DNA of 64,000 bases. Source: Marivibrio sp040218065. GTDB taxonomy: Bacteria; Pseudomonadota; Alphaproteobacteria; UBA8366; Aestuariispiraceae. The notes below the pieces were generated by a model. It saw nothing but the letters and a program-made list of their open reading frames with translations. It was not told the DNA's origin and ran no database searches. The stretch covers positions 127,639 to 191,638 of the forward strand of contig NZ_JAVJQE010000004.1 in the NCBI RefSeq assembly GCF_040218065.1, read 5' to 3'. The position numbers and the translations under genes are program-made. Positions 41,418 through 50,160 of this stretch are shown one piece after another (the first letter of the stretch is position 1; the number at the start of each line of letters is the position of its first letter).

Positions 41418-41513
41418 TATGCTGTCAATCGTCGAAAGAGCGCGGACGCCGCCGTTTGTCGCCCTGATCTGGGGCTAGGGTGATCGGCCGTCCGCCTGAG
41501 CGGAGCGCCGTCG

Positions 41514-41921
41514 ATGACCGACTACCACCATCACGTCCCGGGCCGTCTGCGCGTTCGCCGCGCCGGCTTCCGTCATGAGGGCGCGGCGCGGCGTTTCGTG
41601 CTGCGCCGGCTGCGTGCGCTGCACGGCGTGCGCGACGTGCGGCTGAACCCCAAGGCCGCCAGCGTCACCGTCGCCTATGATGCGGAGCAGACGGACGCAG
41701 CCCACATCCTCGCCTTCATCGACCGGGAGTTCGCGTTGAAGCCGGCCCCGGCCGGTCCCGGCGCCGCGCCGGTTCCCGCGGTCCGCCGCGCGCGCCCGCG
41801 CCGCGCCCCCGCGCTCGGCGCCGACCCGCTGATCGGTCAGATCGGCAAGATGGCGCTCAGCGTGTTGGTCAACAAAGGCGTCAGCTACTCGATCTCCTCC
41901 CTGCTCGGCGCGCGCTCCTGA
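41514..41921 (+). CDS. HMA-like protein with His/Arg motif
   Basis: A 135-residue protein. The N terminus reads MTDYHHHVPGRLRVRRAG, combining three histidines with the arginine motif (11-15). The HMA-like fold continues through RRLRALHGVRDVRLNPKAASVTVAYDAE. A Pro/Arg linker leads to a weak amphipathic or membrane segment (IGQIGKMALSVLVNKGVSYSISSLL). No CxxC. It resembles the product of 36705 in its first 70 residues, so is probably a paralogue. A hairpin lies 34 bases after the stop. Confidence 0.65.
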   Translation: MTDYHHHVPGRLRVRRAGFRHEGAARRFVLRRLRALHGVRDVRLNPKAASVTVAYDAEQTDAAHILAFIDREFALKPAPAGPGAAPVPAVRRARPRRAPALGADPLIGQIGKMALSVLVNKGVSYSISSLLGARS

Positions 41922-41954
41922 TTCGTCCGGCGTCGGACGGCGGTCTGGATGCCG

Positions 41955-41971
41955 AGAGCGCAAAGCGCTCT
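41955..41971 (+). terminator. Hairpin after the HMA-like gene, second copy of the GAGCGCAAAGCGCTC element
   Basis: AGAGCGC-AAA-GCGCTCT forms a seven-base stem. It lies after the 41514 gene and shares 18 consecutive bases with the hairpin at 30767, each copy followed by TAGT. A terminator or a small REP-type element. Confidence 0.5.
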
Positions 41972-42554
41972 AGTAGGCGCCCTTCGCTTGCGATGAGGTC
42001 GGGCTGGCGCCCGTCGCGCGGGTCGCCGTAGACGTCGCCTCGTCTCACGAGCCGCCGCCGCATGGATTCCTTCTGCTGGGCTGCTACAGGAAGACGTCAC
42101 AGCGCCTTGTTACAGCAGCCCGTTCAGCTTCGGGCGCCGTCGCCTAAATCATTGAATTTTGGGAGAGAATCAAAAAACCGGCGGCGCAGGGCTGGGGGAC
42201 TAGGACGCAACCTGATCTCCCGAAACCGCAGGAATCTCCCGTTTTCTCGACGCCGGCGACGGCCTCGTCACAAGAGTATGTCGCATCGGAAGCACGCAGT
42301 CCAGCGGGTCATATGGGGCAGGGAGTGCTGTGCGAAACCGGAGAAAAGAGGGAGAGAATCATCGGGAACCCGTGTAGCGACAGGGCGCGTCAGTCGGGCT
42401 TGTCGTATGCAGGTCCGATTGTCCGAAATGACCCATCTTGCAGACGATTGTCGGCTCAGGACAGCACGCCCGGTCGTGACGCCTTTCGGAAGAAACGTGA
42501 TGTGTCTTTGGGGACACAGATGTGTGCTCGGCGCACGAGCGTCGCAGCCATCTT
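41972..42554. other. Gap of about 580 bases with no supported gene
   Basis: Lower GC than its neighbours and full of stops in all frames. It includes two copies of CGATTGTC (42416-42423 and 42445-42452) and a small hairpin TGTGTC/GACACA near 42500. It separates the iron genes from the methylated-amine operon and may be a junction between blocks. No RNA gene was recognised. Confidence 0.6.
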
Positions 42555-43577
42555 TCAGATCGGCGAGACGGGCGCGTCCATCACTTGCGCTCGGTCGCTG
42601 CGCGGCGTGACCTTGAAGAGGCGTTTGTAGGCGCGCGAAAAGTGCTCGGGCGAGCTGTAGCCCACGGCGACGGCGATCTCGGTCACCGGCAGGTCCGTCT
42701 GCTGCAGCAGACGGTGCGCCTCGCGCAGCCTGAGGGCGCGATAGTATTCGAGCGGGCTCATCCCCGTCTCGCGTCGGAAGGCGCGTTCCATCGTGCGGCG
42801 GGCGACCTCGGCGCGGCGCGCGATCTCGCTCAGTGCAAGCGGCGTCTCAAGGCTGTCGGCCATTGCAGCGACGGCGCGGCCCAGAGCCTGCGAGCGCGTC
42901 GACGGCGCGGCGAGGTTCCGATCCTCCGGCAGGGCGTCGGCCGAGCGGACGGGCGCATGCAGCAGCATCTTTCGCAGCCGCTCGCCGTCGCGCGCGCCGA
43001 TCCGACGCTCGATCCAGCGCAGCATCATATCTCCGGCCGCCGCGCCCCCGGCGCAGGTCGGACGGCCCGGCGACAGCGCATAGAGCCGCGGCGAGGCGAG
43101 GACGCCGGGGTAGCGTTCGCGAAAGCCGGTGAGATTGTCCCAGTGAACCGAGGCCACCACGCCGTCCAGCAGGCCGGCGGCGGCCAGAATTTCCGCGCCG
43201 GCCTCGACTCCGCCGACCTCGACGCCGAAGCGCGCCTGACGGCGCAGCCATTTGAGCGTCTCCTCGGAAGCTGAAAGGCGCTTCGCGTCGAATCCGGCGA
43301 CGACGAAGACCGTGTCCAGCTCTCCCGCTTCGGCGAGCGATCGGTCCACCGGCGCCGGAACGCCGTTCGAGGCGCGCACCGGGTCGCCGTCGACCGAGAG
43401 CGTGCGCCATTCGAAGACCGGCCGATCGCACAGCCAGTTCGCGATCGACATCGGGTCCAGCAAGAGGCCGGCGGTCATAAGGGTGAAGTCGGGCGTCAGG
43501 AAGACCCCGACCCTGCAGGGACGCTGCGGGCTTGGCACGTTAGGTCCTTTATCGTGGTCGCGGTCGACGATGCGCAT
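42555..43577 (-). CDS. GlxA-type AraC family transcriptional regulator
   Basis: A 340-residue regulator. Residues 20-200 form a DJ-1/PfpI-like domain (RVGVFLTPDFTLMTAGLLLDP, VFVVAGFDA). The C-terminal AraC domain contains LSEIARRAEVARRTMERAFRRETGMSPLEYYRALRLREAHRLL and VTEIAVAVGYSSPEHFSRAYKRLF, both helix-turn-helices. The architecture equals CdhR and GbdR, activators of carnitine and glycine betaine catabolism. It lies 70 bases downstream of the GMC gene and may be the operon's own activator. Confidence 0.88.
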   Translation of the reverse strand: MRIVDRDHDKGPNVPSPQRPCRVGVFLTPDFTLMTAGLLLDPMSIANWLCDRPVFEWRTLSVDGDPVRASNGVPAPVDRSLAEAGELDTVFVVAGFDAKRLSASEETLKWLRRQARFGVEVGGVEAGAEILAAAGLLDGVVASVHWDNLTGFRERYPGVLASPRLYALSPGRPTCAGGAAAGDMMLRWIERRIGARDGERLRKMLLHAPVRSADALPEDRNLAAPSTRSQALGRAVAAMADSLETPLALSEIARRAEVARRTMERAFRRETGMSPLEYYRALRLREAHRLLQQTDLPVTEIAVAVGYSSPEHFSRAYKRLFKVTPRSDRAQVMDAPVSPI

Positions 43578-43647
43578 GATAACGCGGGCTCGCCGGGGCG
43601 GGCGACCGATCTCTCGCCGGGTGCGCGAGGGTCGGGCCGGCGACCGC

Positions 43648-45345
43648 TCAGACGCGCCTCAGCGGCGCGCCCGGGCGTTGCTCCTCTCGCCATGTCGGCG
43701 TCGCGACGAAGCGGGCGCCCTCCTCGCGCGGAAGCGGGCGGCCGCGAAGCAGATCGGCCGCGCGCTCTGCGATCATCGCGGTCGGTGCGTTGAGGTCGCC
43801 GCTCGTCGCTTCCGGCATCACGGAGGCGTCGACGATGAAGAGGCCCTCCAGGCCGTGAACGCGTAACTCAGGGGATACGACGGCGCGCGGGTCCTTCGCG
43901 CCGCCCATCCGGCACGTTGCGGAGGGGTGATAGGCGCTTTCCGCCTTGTCGCGTACGAAGGCGTCTATCGCATCGTCCGTCACGCAGTCCGGCCCGGGGG
44001 AGAGTTCACCGCCGCGAAACGGGTCGAAGGCCGGCTGGGCGAAGATCTCCCGCGTCAGTCTTACGCACGCCCGAAAAACCTCGAGGTCGCTGTCATGGGA
44101 GAGATAGTTGAAGCGCACGCGCGGCGGCGCCTCCGGCGCGGGACCGTTCAGGCGCACCCAGCCGCGGCTCTTCGATCGCTTCGGCCCGACATGGACCTGG
44201 AAGCCATGCCCTTTGTGGAACGATTTCCCGTCGGAGGACATGGCGATCGGCAGAAAATGATACTGAATATCTGGAAAGCGAACGCCGGCGCGCGAGCGGA
44301 TGAAGGCCCCGGCCTCGAAATGGTTCGAGGCGCCCAAGCCGCTGCGCGTCGAAAGCCATCTGATCCCGACGGCCGCGCGCCCCCAAAGCGACAGGGCCGG
44401 GGACAGCGAGACAGGCTGCACGCACGCCTGCTGCAGGTAGACTTCCAGATGGTCGGTCAGGTTCTCGCCGACGCCGGGGGAGTGATGGACGACGCTCACC
44501 TCGTGGGCCTGAAGTTCTGAGGCGGGGCCGACGCCCGAGAGCTTGAGAAGATGCGGTGACATGATCGCACCGGCGCACAGGATGACGGCCCGACGAGCCG
44601 ACGCCCGCCGGCGCCGGCCGCCTTGACGGTAGGAGACGGCTTGCGCGCGGCGCCCGTCGAAGAGGATTCGCTCGGCTTGGGCCTTCATCTTAACCGCCAG
44701 CGCGTCGCGTCGCATCGCGGGGCGCAGATAAGCGCGCGCCAGACTGCAACGTTCGCCCTCATGGACCGTCATGTCCATCGGGGCGAACCCTTCCTGCTGC
44801 GCGCCGTTCATGTCCGCGCTGAGGGGGTAGCCGGCCTGGGCGCCGGCCAGCATGAAGGCGTGGCAAAGCGGGTTGGTCAGCGTGCCGCGTCTCGTCTTCA
44901 GGGGGCCGTCGCCGCCGCGCCAGTCGTCGGCCCCGCCGGCGAATGTCTCGGCGCGCTTGAAGTAGGGCAGCACGTCGGCGTACCCCCATCCGGCCGCGCC
45001 CTGTTCGACCCATCCTTCGTAGTCGAGCGGGTTTCCCCGCACGTAGCACATGCCGTTGATCGTCGACGAGCCGCCTAGCCCTTTGCCGCGCGGCAGCTTT
45101 ACCCGCCGGCCGTTCATGTGCGGCTCCGGTTCGGTGTAGAGGCCCCAGTCGAAGCGCTTCATGTTCATCGGGATAGACAGCGCCGCCGGCATGCGCGTCC
45201 AGATGCTGCGGTCCGATCCTCCGGCCTCCAAGAGACAGACCGTGACGCCCGCGTCCTCGGTCAGCCGCGCCGCCAGGATCGACCCGGCTGTGCCGGCCCC
45301 GACGATCACGTAGTCGAAGCTCTCGCTCGGGTCGCTCTCAGCCAT
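43648..45345 (-). CDS. GMC family choline-dehydrogenase-like oxidoreductase
   Basis: A 565-residue FAD enzyme. It has VIVGAGTAGSILAARL, LLEAGG, GMC signature 1 (GKGLGGSSTINGMCYVRG), signature 2 (CAGAIMSPHLLKLSGVGP) and the catalytic SAYHPSATCRMG with an Asn in SGDLNAPT near the end. The start at 45345 has TTGGAGG and overlaps the decarboxylase gene by eight bases. It is similar in kind to, but well diverged from, the GMC protein at 4794. In a demethylation operon it probably oxidises a choline-like amino alcohol to the aldehyde or acid. Confidence 0.9.
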   Translation of the reverse strand: MAESDPSESFDYVIVGAGTAGSILAARLTEDAGVTVCLLEAGGSDRSIWTRMPAALSIPMNMKRFDWGLYTEPEPHMNGRRVKLPRGKGLGGSSTINGMCYVRGNPLDYEGWVEQGAAGWGYADVLPYFKRAETFAGGADDWRGGDGPLKTRRGTLTNPLCHAFMLAGAQAGYPLSADMNGAQQEGFAPMDMTVHEGERCSLARAYLRPAMRRDALAVKMKAQAERILFDGRRAQAVSYRQGGRRRRASARRAVILCAGAIMSPHLLKLSGVGPASELQAHEVSVVHHSPGVGENLTDHLEVYLQQACVQPVSLSPALSLWGRAAVGIRWLSTRSGLGASNHFEAGAFIRSRAGVRFPDIQYHFLPIAMSSDGKSFHKGHGFQVHVGPKRSKSRGWVRLNGPAPEAPPRVRFNYLSHDSDLEVFRACVRLTREIFAQPAFDPFRGGELSPGPDCVTDDAIDAFVRDKAESAYHPSATCRMGGAKDPRAVVSPELRVHGLEGLFIVDASVMPEATSGDLNAPTAMIAERAADLLRGRPLPREEGARFVATPTWREEQRPGAPLRRV

Positions 45346-46636
45346 AGCGGGCCTCCTCCAATTCTGCGAAGCGCACACCCCGCGACACGGCCGCCACCGC
45401 GTGTGAGAGATCCGCCGCGAGGGCGTCGATCACGCTCTCGTCGGGAAAGGCGTCGACGATGAAATGCAGCGCCGGCGGTCTTTTCAGACGGTTCAACCGC
45501 CAACCGCGGGAAGCCATGGCGGCGGCCGTCTGACCCGGCTCCGCGCCGTCGAACCGTACGGCGAGGGTGGAGCATCGCGGATCGCCCAGGATCGACGCGC
45601 CGGGGATCTCCCGCAGCGCGTCCTGCAGGCGCCGGCGCCGCTTCCGGACGGTCGCGGCGATCTCACGACAGCCGGCGAGCCCGAGATGCCGTAGGACCGC
45701 ATAAGCGCCGGCGACGGGGCCCGCCGAACGCCCGCCATTGAGAATGGCGGACGACATCGGCCCCGCCGGCCAGAGATCTTCATCGTAACCGTGCAATTTC
45801 GCATCCGCCGCGCTGCGAGTGAAGAGCGCGCCGATCCCCATCGGGGCGCCGAGGTGCTTGTGCAGATCGATCGAGATGGAGCGAATTCCCGGGCTGGAGA
45901 AGTCGACCGGAGGCAAAGGCTCCCCGAGGGTGCGCAACGGGGCTGTCAGGGTGCCGCCCACGGCCGCGTCGACGTGAAGCCAGACGTCCCGCTCCACGGC
46001 CAGGGTCGAAAGATCTGCGACGTCGTCATAGAGGCCGAAAGAATAGTCCGGCGCGGACGCGACGATAAGCGCCGTGTCGGCGTCCACATGCTCGGCGAAG
46101 GCGGCGGCGGGCGTGGTGAAGGCGGCGCCGACCGGGAGCCGGCGGACCTCCATCCCGAAAAGATGCGCGGCTTTGCCGAAGCTCGGATGGGCTGTTTGCG
46201 ACATGACGATATTCGGACGCATACGGCCTCTGCGGCCGTTGCGGCGATGGGCTTCCCGGGCGGCCAAGCAAGCCAGCAGGTTGCTCTCCGTGCCGCCGAG
46301 CGTAAGCGTACCCGGTTGGCCTTGCGGGAAGTCGGCGAGGGCGCGCGTCATTGCGAGCACGCTGTCGGCAATGTGGTCGAGGCTGGGCAACACCGCCTGA
46401 TAAAAGAGACTCTTGGCCCCGAAATGATAAGCGGCGGCGCGCCCGAGCGTCGCCAACGAGTCGTCGCCCAGCGCCGTCGGCGCCTGCGCCCAGCAGGAGA
46501 ACTGCCCGGCCTGTTGCGAGACCGCCGCAAGGTCGCACGCATGCAGGGCGCCGATCTCCGCAAGAGCGTCGCCGGCGTTCCAACCGCCGCTCAGAAACGC
46601 CCTTAACACCTCGTCGGGCGAGAGCGTCGTGCTCAT
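45338..46636 (-). CDS. PLP-dependent group II amino acid decarboxylase-like protein
   Basis: A 432-residue fold-type I enzyme. Markers are LTLGGTESNLLACLAAREA (substrate/PLP phosphate region), SQTAHPSFGKAAHLFG with the cofactor-stacking His, LHVDAAVGG with the PLP-N1 Asp, and the Schiff-base Lys in SISIDLHKHLGAPMG. It resembles glutamate/tyrosine decarboxylases and sphingosine-phosphate lyases. It overlaps the cupin gene and the GMC gene, so is tightly coupled. The amino acid is unknown. A decarboxylase feeding an amino alcohol or amine to the GMC enzyme would be logical. Confidence 0.85.
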   Translation of the reverse strand: MSTTLSPDEVLRAFLSGGWNAGDALAEIGALHACDLAAVSQQAGQFSCWAQAPTALGDDSLATLGRAAAYHFGAKSLFYQAVLPSLDHIADSVLAMTRALADFPQGQPGTLTLGGTESNLLACLAAREAHRRNGRRGRMRPNIVMSQTAHPSFGKAAHLFGMEVRRLPVGAAFTTPAAAFAEHVDADTALIVASAPDYSFGLYDDVADLSTLAVERDVWLHVDAAVGGTLTAPLRTLGEPLPPVDFSSPGIRSISIDLHKHLGAPMGIGALFTRSAADAKLHGYDEDLWPAGPMSSAILNGGRSAGPVAGAYAVLRHLGLAGCREIAATVRKRRRRLQDALREIPGASILGDPRCSTLAVRFDGAEPGQTAAAMASRGWRLNRLKRPPALHFIVDAFPDESVIDALAADLSHAVAAVSRGVRFAELEEARYG

Positions 46637-46983
46637 GGGACGATCGTGAAATATTTCACCACCCGTTCCTCTTGGCGCCAGACGCCGCGAAAGCCCTTCG
46701 GCAACAGAAACGCCGCGCCGGGGCCGAAAACCTGGCTTGCGCCGTCCGGGTAGTCGAGGGCGACGGTTCCCTCGATCAGGACCATGAATTCGTCGACCGG
46801 ATAGGACTCGTAGGCCTCCTCGTAGGCGCCCGCCTCCCATGCGCCGACCCGAACGCCGGTGGACGGGCGCTCGATCAGCGCGCGTTCGCGCTCATCAGGC
46901 GCCGCGCCGCCCGCGCGGACGGCCTTCTCGCCGATTTCGGCGAGGAACGTGTCGGGGTCGTCTATTCGCACGGCTCGCATCAT
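46633..46983 (-). CDS. Cupin-domain protein (cupin_3, EutQ-like)
   Basis: A 116-residue single cupin. The barrel motifs are VGAWEAGAYEEAYESYPVDEFMVLIEGTVALDYPDG and FGPGAAFLLPKGFRGVWRQEE. Metal-binding histidines are mostly replaced by Glu, Tyr and Trp. Such proteins are often regulators or sugar/amine-binding accessories. Start codon 46983 or 46980. It overlaps the decarboxylase by four bases. Confidence 0.8.
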   Translation of the reverse strand: MMRAVRIDDPDTFLAEIGEKAVRAGGAAPDERERALIERPSTGVRVGAWEAGAYEEAYESYPVDEFMVLIEGTVALDYPDGASQVFGPGAAFLLPKGFRGVWRQEERVVKYFTIVP

Positions 46984-47001
46984 CGTCGTCGCTCCACCCC
47001 C

Positions 47002-48159
47002 TTAGGCGCGCATCCGCGCGCGATCCTTATCGATGAACGGGATTTCCGCGGGTATGGCGGCTACCGGCCCGGCCGGCGAAAGGAGTTCGAACGACGTGGC
47101 CTCGTCGATCGTCGCCGCATCCAGCATCGCCAGGCCGATCCAGCGATCAAGGGCGGGGGAGTAGACGACGACCGAGGCGGCGCCGATCGGCGCCTGATCG
47201 CGCCGCGCGGGCCACGGCGACTCGAACGGCGCGCTCGGCGCGTCCTCCAACAGAAGGCCGGTCAGGCGCCGCGCCAAAGGCGCGCCCGCCAGGCGGCGCA
47301 GCGCCGACCGCCCGACGAAGTCATGCGGTTTGTCGAGGTCGACGAGCCGGCCGAGCCCGACATGGTAGGGCGTATCGGCTTCGGCGAAGTCGGTGCCGTA
47401 ATTGAGGATTCCCGCCTCCACCCGCCGCATCTCGGAGGACGCCGTGACGTTCAACCCGAAAGCACGTCCGGCCTCCAGCAGGCGATCCCAAAGCGCTCCC
47501 GCTTTGTCGTTGTCCCGCAGATAGATCTCGAAGCCGAGCTCGCCGCTCCAGCCCGTCCGGGTTACGATGAGCGGAACGCCGTCCACCGTCGCCTCGAGGA
47601 AGCGATAGACTTTCAGATCCGCGATCCCGGGGACGCCGAAGGCCTGCAACACCGCGCGCGAGCGCGGACCCTGCAGTTGCAGCGGCGAGACTTCGGTCTG
47701 GAAGATCTCGGCCCGGAACCCGCGGCCGACCGCCAGCCCGCGCAGCCAATCGGCCGAGCCGCTGAGCCAGAACCGATCTTCGGCCAATTTCAACAGCACG
47801 GAATCGAAGACGAGCCCGCCGTCCTCGTTCGTGCAGACGATGTAGCGACAAGCCCCGACCGTCACGCGTGAGAGGTCCCGCGGCTGCGCCCATTCGAGGA
47901 AGGCGGCCGCATCCGGTCCGCGCACCTCGATCGGGCTTTCGGCGGGCACGTCCCAAAGGCTCGCGCGCTCGGTGATCGCCTCGTATTCGGCGAGCGGCGA
48001 GGCGTACTGGATCGGATAATAGGCGCCTTCGGCGACGGAGAACCTGGTGCATCCCGCCTCCAGCGTCTTCTCGAAGAAGGGGGACTTCCGAATCCAGTAG
48101 TCGAAGGCGGGCGCGACGAGGTCGCCCGTCGGAAGACTCGGTTTCGGCGAAGCGGTCAT
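47002..48159 (-). CDS. GcvT/DmdA-like tetrahydrofolate-dependent methyltransferase
   Basis: A 385-residue aminomethyltransferase-fold protein. It opens with YWIRKSPFFEKTLEAG, has the folate-site pattern SLWDVPAESPIEVRGPDAAAFLEW and DGGLVFDSVLLKL. The segment VSPLQLQGPRSRAVLQAFG and the GWSGELGFEIYL core follow. Architecture and the opening are closer to DmdA (DMSP demethylase) and similar stand-alone demethylases than to glycine cleavage T protein. It starts only four bases after the Rieske stop. It likely takes a methyl or formaldehyde-level unit from a methylated amine or sulfonium to THF. Confidence 0.8.
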   Translation of the reverse strand: MTASPKPSLPTGDLVAPAFDYWIRKSPFFEKTLEAGCTRFSVAEGAYYPIQYASPLAEYEAITERASLWDVPAESPIEVRGPDAAAFLEWAQPRDLSRVTVGACRYIVCTNEDGGLVFDSVLLKLAEDRFWLSGSADWLRGLAVGRGFRAEIFQTEVSPLQLQGPRSRAVLQAFGVPGIADLKVYRFLEATVDGVPLIVTRTGWSGELGFEIYLRDNDKAGALWDRLLEAGRAFGLNVTASSEMRRVEAGILNYGTDFAEADTPYHVGLGRLVDLDKPHDFVGRSALRRLAGAPLARRLTGLLLEDAPSAPFESPWPARRDQAPIGAASVVVYSPALDRWIGLAMLDAATIDEATSFELLSPAGPVAAIPAEIPFIDKDRARMRA

Positions 48160-48163
48160 GGCG

Positions 48164-49309
48164 TCAGTCTCCCTCATTCAGCGCCGCAAGCACATTCGCG
48201 TGGAAGGCCTGCACGAGATGCTCGCTCAGAGGACCTGTGGCGGGATCGATCATGTAGCGGCCGCCGCGAAATCCGTGAGAGCGCAATCCTTGCTGGGTCG
48301 AGACGTTCAAGCCCACGTCCTCGGGCCCCAATTGGTCGGCGATCCACACGACGCTCGCCTGGTCTAGCGCTGTGTCTTCGCCGTCATCGCGGTAGAAGGC
48401 GACCCGCAGCAACGACTCTTCCGGGCCCAGGGGTAGAATGACGAAGGCGCCCACGTAGGCCGAGAAAGGAAGGCGGAAGAAGGTCGTGAAAGGCCAAGCC
48501 GTCAAATTGACGAAGGTCGGATAGCGCTCGCGCGCCGCCTCGCTCACCGGCGCGCCGTAGGCGCTTTGCGCCGTCTGGGCGGCCGGCGCGGTGTAACGCC
48601 ACCACGAGCCCATCGGCGTGAACTCGAACGCGTCGAGTTCGATCGCATTGGCCAGCGCCCGGTGTTCGGGACCGGAGAACTGGAGGTGATAGGCTTCGAT
48701 GTTGTTGTCCATGACGATCTTCCAATTGGCCGCGATCGTCGTTTCGCAGGCATGTGTCGGCTGCAGCCTGTCCACGTCCGGCAGGAGGCGGCGAAGCTCC
48801 GCCTCAAAGCCGTCCATGCGCTTGGCGAGGGGCGACGCTTCGGGGTCCAGGTTGAAGAAGACGAAGCCGCCGACCTCTTCGACCTGCACCGGCGGGATGT
48901 CGTACCGAGAGCGGTCGAACGCTCCGACCTGCTCTTGGCGCGGCGCGTGGCGCAATCTCCCGGCCTCATCGTAGGACCAGCAGTGATAGCCGCAGGTAAA
49001 GCTGCGTTTGCCGCGTCCAGATCGTTCCGCGACAAGCCGGTTCCCGCGATGCTGACACACATTATGGAAGCCGCGGAGACGGCCGTCGCGCCCGCGCGTC
49101 AGCACGACGCTTTGGTCGAGCAGATCGCAGACGATGAAATCACCGGGCTCGGCGAGCTCGCTGATATGGCCCGCGAAGCACCATTCGCGGAAGAAAATGC
49201 GGTCTCGCTCCCGGTCGAAGATGTCTCCATCGAAGTAGTGCGCGGGGGAAAGGTGCAGGCGCTGATACCCGGCCTCGGACAAGGCGGGCGTTGCTGCCGT
49301 GCCTGACAT
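48164..49309 (-). CDS. Rieske non-heme iron oxygenase, GbcA-like demethylase
   Basis: A 381-residue Rieske oxygenase alpha subunit. The 2Fe-2S ligands are Cys85, His87, Cys106 and His109 (NVCQHRGN, FTCGYHCW). The catalytic iron site is in MDNNIEAYHLQFSGPEH. It differs substantially from the Rieske protein at 15896. A GGAGG site supports the start at 49309. It is the first gene of a six-gene minus-strand block and probably hydroxylates an N-methyl group to release formaldehyde. No reductase subunit is encoded nearby. Confidence 0.87.
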   Translation of the reverse strand: MSGTAATPALSEAGYQRLHLSPAHYFDGDIFDRERDRIFFREWCFAGHISELAEPGDFIVCDLLDQSVVLTRGRDGRLRGFHNVCQHRGNRLVAERSGRGKRSFTCGYHCWSYDEAGRLRHAPRQEQVGAFDRSRYDIPPVQVEEVGGFVFFNLDPEASPLAKRMDGFEAELRRLLPDVDRLQPTHACETTIAANWKIVMDNNIEAYHLQFSGPEHRALANAIELDAFEFTPMGSWWRYTAPAAQTAQSAYGAPVSEAARERYPTFVNLTAWPFTTFFRLPFSAYVGAFVILPLGPEESLLRVAFYRDDGEDTALDQASVVWIADQLGPEDVGLNVSTQQGLRSHGFRGGRYMIDPATGPLSEHLVQAFHANVLAALNEGD

Positions 49310-49504
49310 GGCGTCCTCCCGTCTGGCGATTGGTTCTCTCTCGTCGCGGCCGATCATGACGGAGCGCCGGCGCGGCGCTTGATCGAATGCGCCAAACTTT
49401 GTCGCAGTCCCGGGGCGTGGCGGGAAGGCGAGAGGTACGGCTTTGTCCGACGGCGCCGTCGAGATAGGTGCTTCTCCGTCGACAATCGCAAGAAGGAGAA
49501 ACCC

Positions 49505-49861
49505 ATGAAGCGACTGCTTGCCGGATTGGCCCTGACCCTCATCGCCGCGTCGAGCGCGGCGGCCGACGATCACTTGGCGAGCGGCGCGGAGATCCGCGCG
49601 GCGATCAGCGGCAACACCGTTCAAGGCTCCATGATCGACGCCGGCGCCTATACGGAGTTCTACGCCGCCGACGAGACGATCAAGGGCGACGGCTATACTG
49701 GCGCGTGGTCCGTCGACGGCGATCGGATGTGCTTTGCTTATGGCGAGGATCCCGCCACCTGCTGGAGCGTCGCGATCGACGGCGACCAGGTGACGTGGGT
49801 GAAGGACGGCGAGACGGACGGAACGGGCACGATCGTCCCCGGAAACCCGAACGACTTCTGA
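49505..49861 (+). CDS. Small secreted protein of unknown function
   Basis: A 118-residue protein with signal peptide MKRLLAGLALTLIAASSAAA. The mature part resembles small periplasmic beta proteins with the pattern GAEIRAAISGNTVQG, then WSVDGDRMCFAYGEDPATCW, including two cysteines six residues apart that may form a disulfide. AGGAGAAA precedes the start. It stands alone, divergent from the Rieske operon and closed by a strong terminator. No function can be assigned. Confidence 0.75.
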   Translation: MKRLLAGLALTLIAASSAAADDHLASGAEIRAAISGNTVQGSMIDAGAYTEFYAADETIKGDGYTGAWSVDGDRMCFAYGEDPATCWSVAIDGDQVTWVKDGETDGTGTIVPGNPNDF

Positions 49862-49884
49862 TCAGCGCGCCGCATTACGCGGGA

Positions 49885-49920
49885 CGGCCGGGCGGCGACC
49901 GATCGCCCGGCCGTTTTTTT
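49885..49920 (+). terminator. Rho-independent terminator
   Basis: A perfect ten-base stem CGGCCGGGCG/CGCCCGGCCG around a nine-base loop is followed by seven T. It ends the transcript of the small secreted protein and insulates the following operon. It is the clearest intrinsic terminator in the window. Confidence 0.92.
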
Positions 49921-50070
49921 CGATAACACAGGCTCCATGACGCAGACGGCGCGGAGAAGCCGGCGCCATGCGCGCGCTGGAACGCCCGAAGAGAGATCTG
50001 TCGGGAAAAGGATCTTGTCTTGTCGACGGCCCGTTCTCCCGGCGGAGACCTTTCCAAGGAACGGTTTAAA

Positions 50071-50103
50071 TGAGAATGAGAATGCGTCGCATTGACATTC
50101 TCA
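50071..50103. promoter_or_regulatory. Large Fur-box-like palindrome before the imelysin operon
   Basis: Bases 50071-50086 (TGAGAATGAGAATGCG) mirror 50088-50103 in all but two pairs, giving a 33-base palindrome. It contains the tandem GAGAAT units seen in Fur sites (GATAAT-type) and lies 57 bases before the start codon at 50161. It is likely the operator of an iron-responsive regulator. Confidence 0.7.
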
Positions 50104-50160
50104 AGCGAAACGCCCACGCTCCGACCGTCTGAAACATCGTGAATGATCAGGAGTCATCTT

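Noticed and set aside
36705..41921. Magnetosome gene cluster
   Set aside because: No MamA, MamK, MamE, MamB/M or similar proteins; the ATPase-centred set fits ferrosomes better.
42416..42452. Direct repeat CGATTGTC as operator of the GlxA-type regulator
   Set aside because: It lies downstream of the regulator gene with no target start nearby, and the 29-base phase is not typical.
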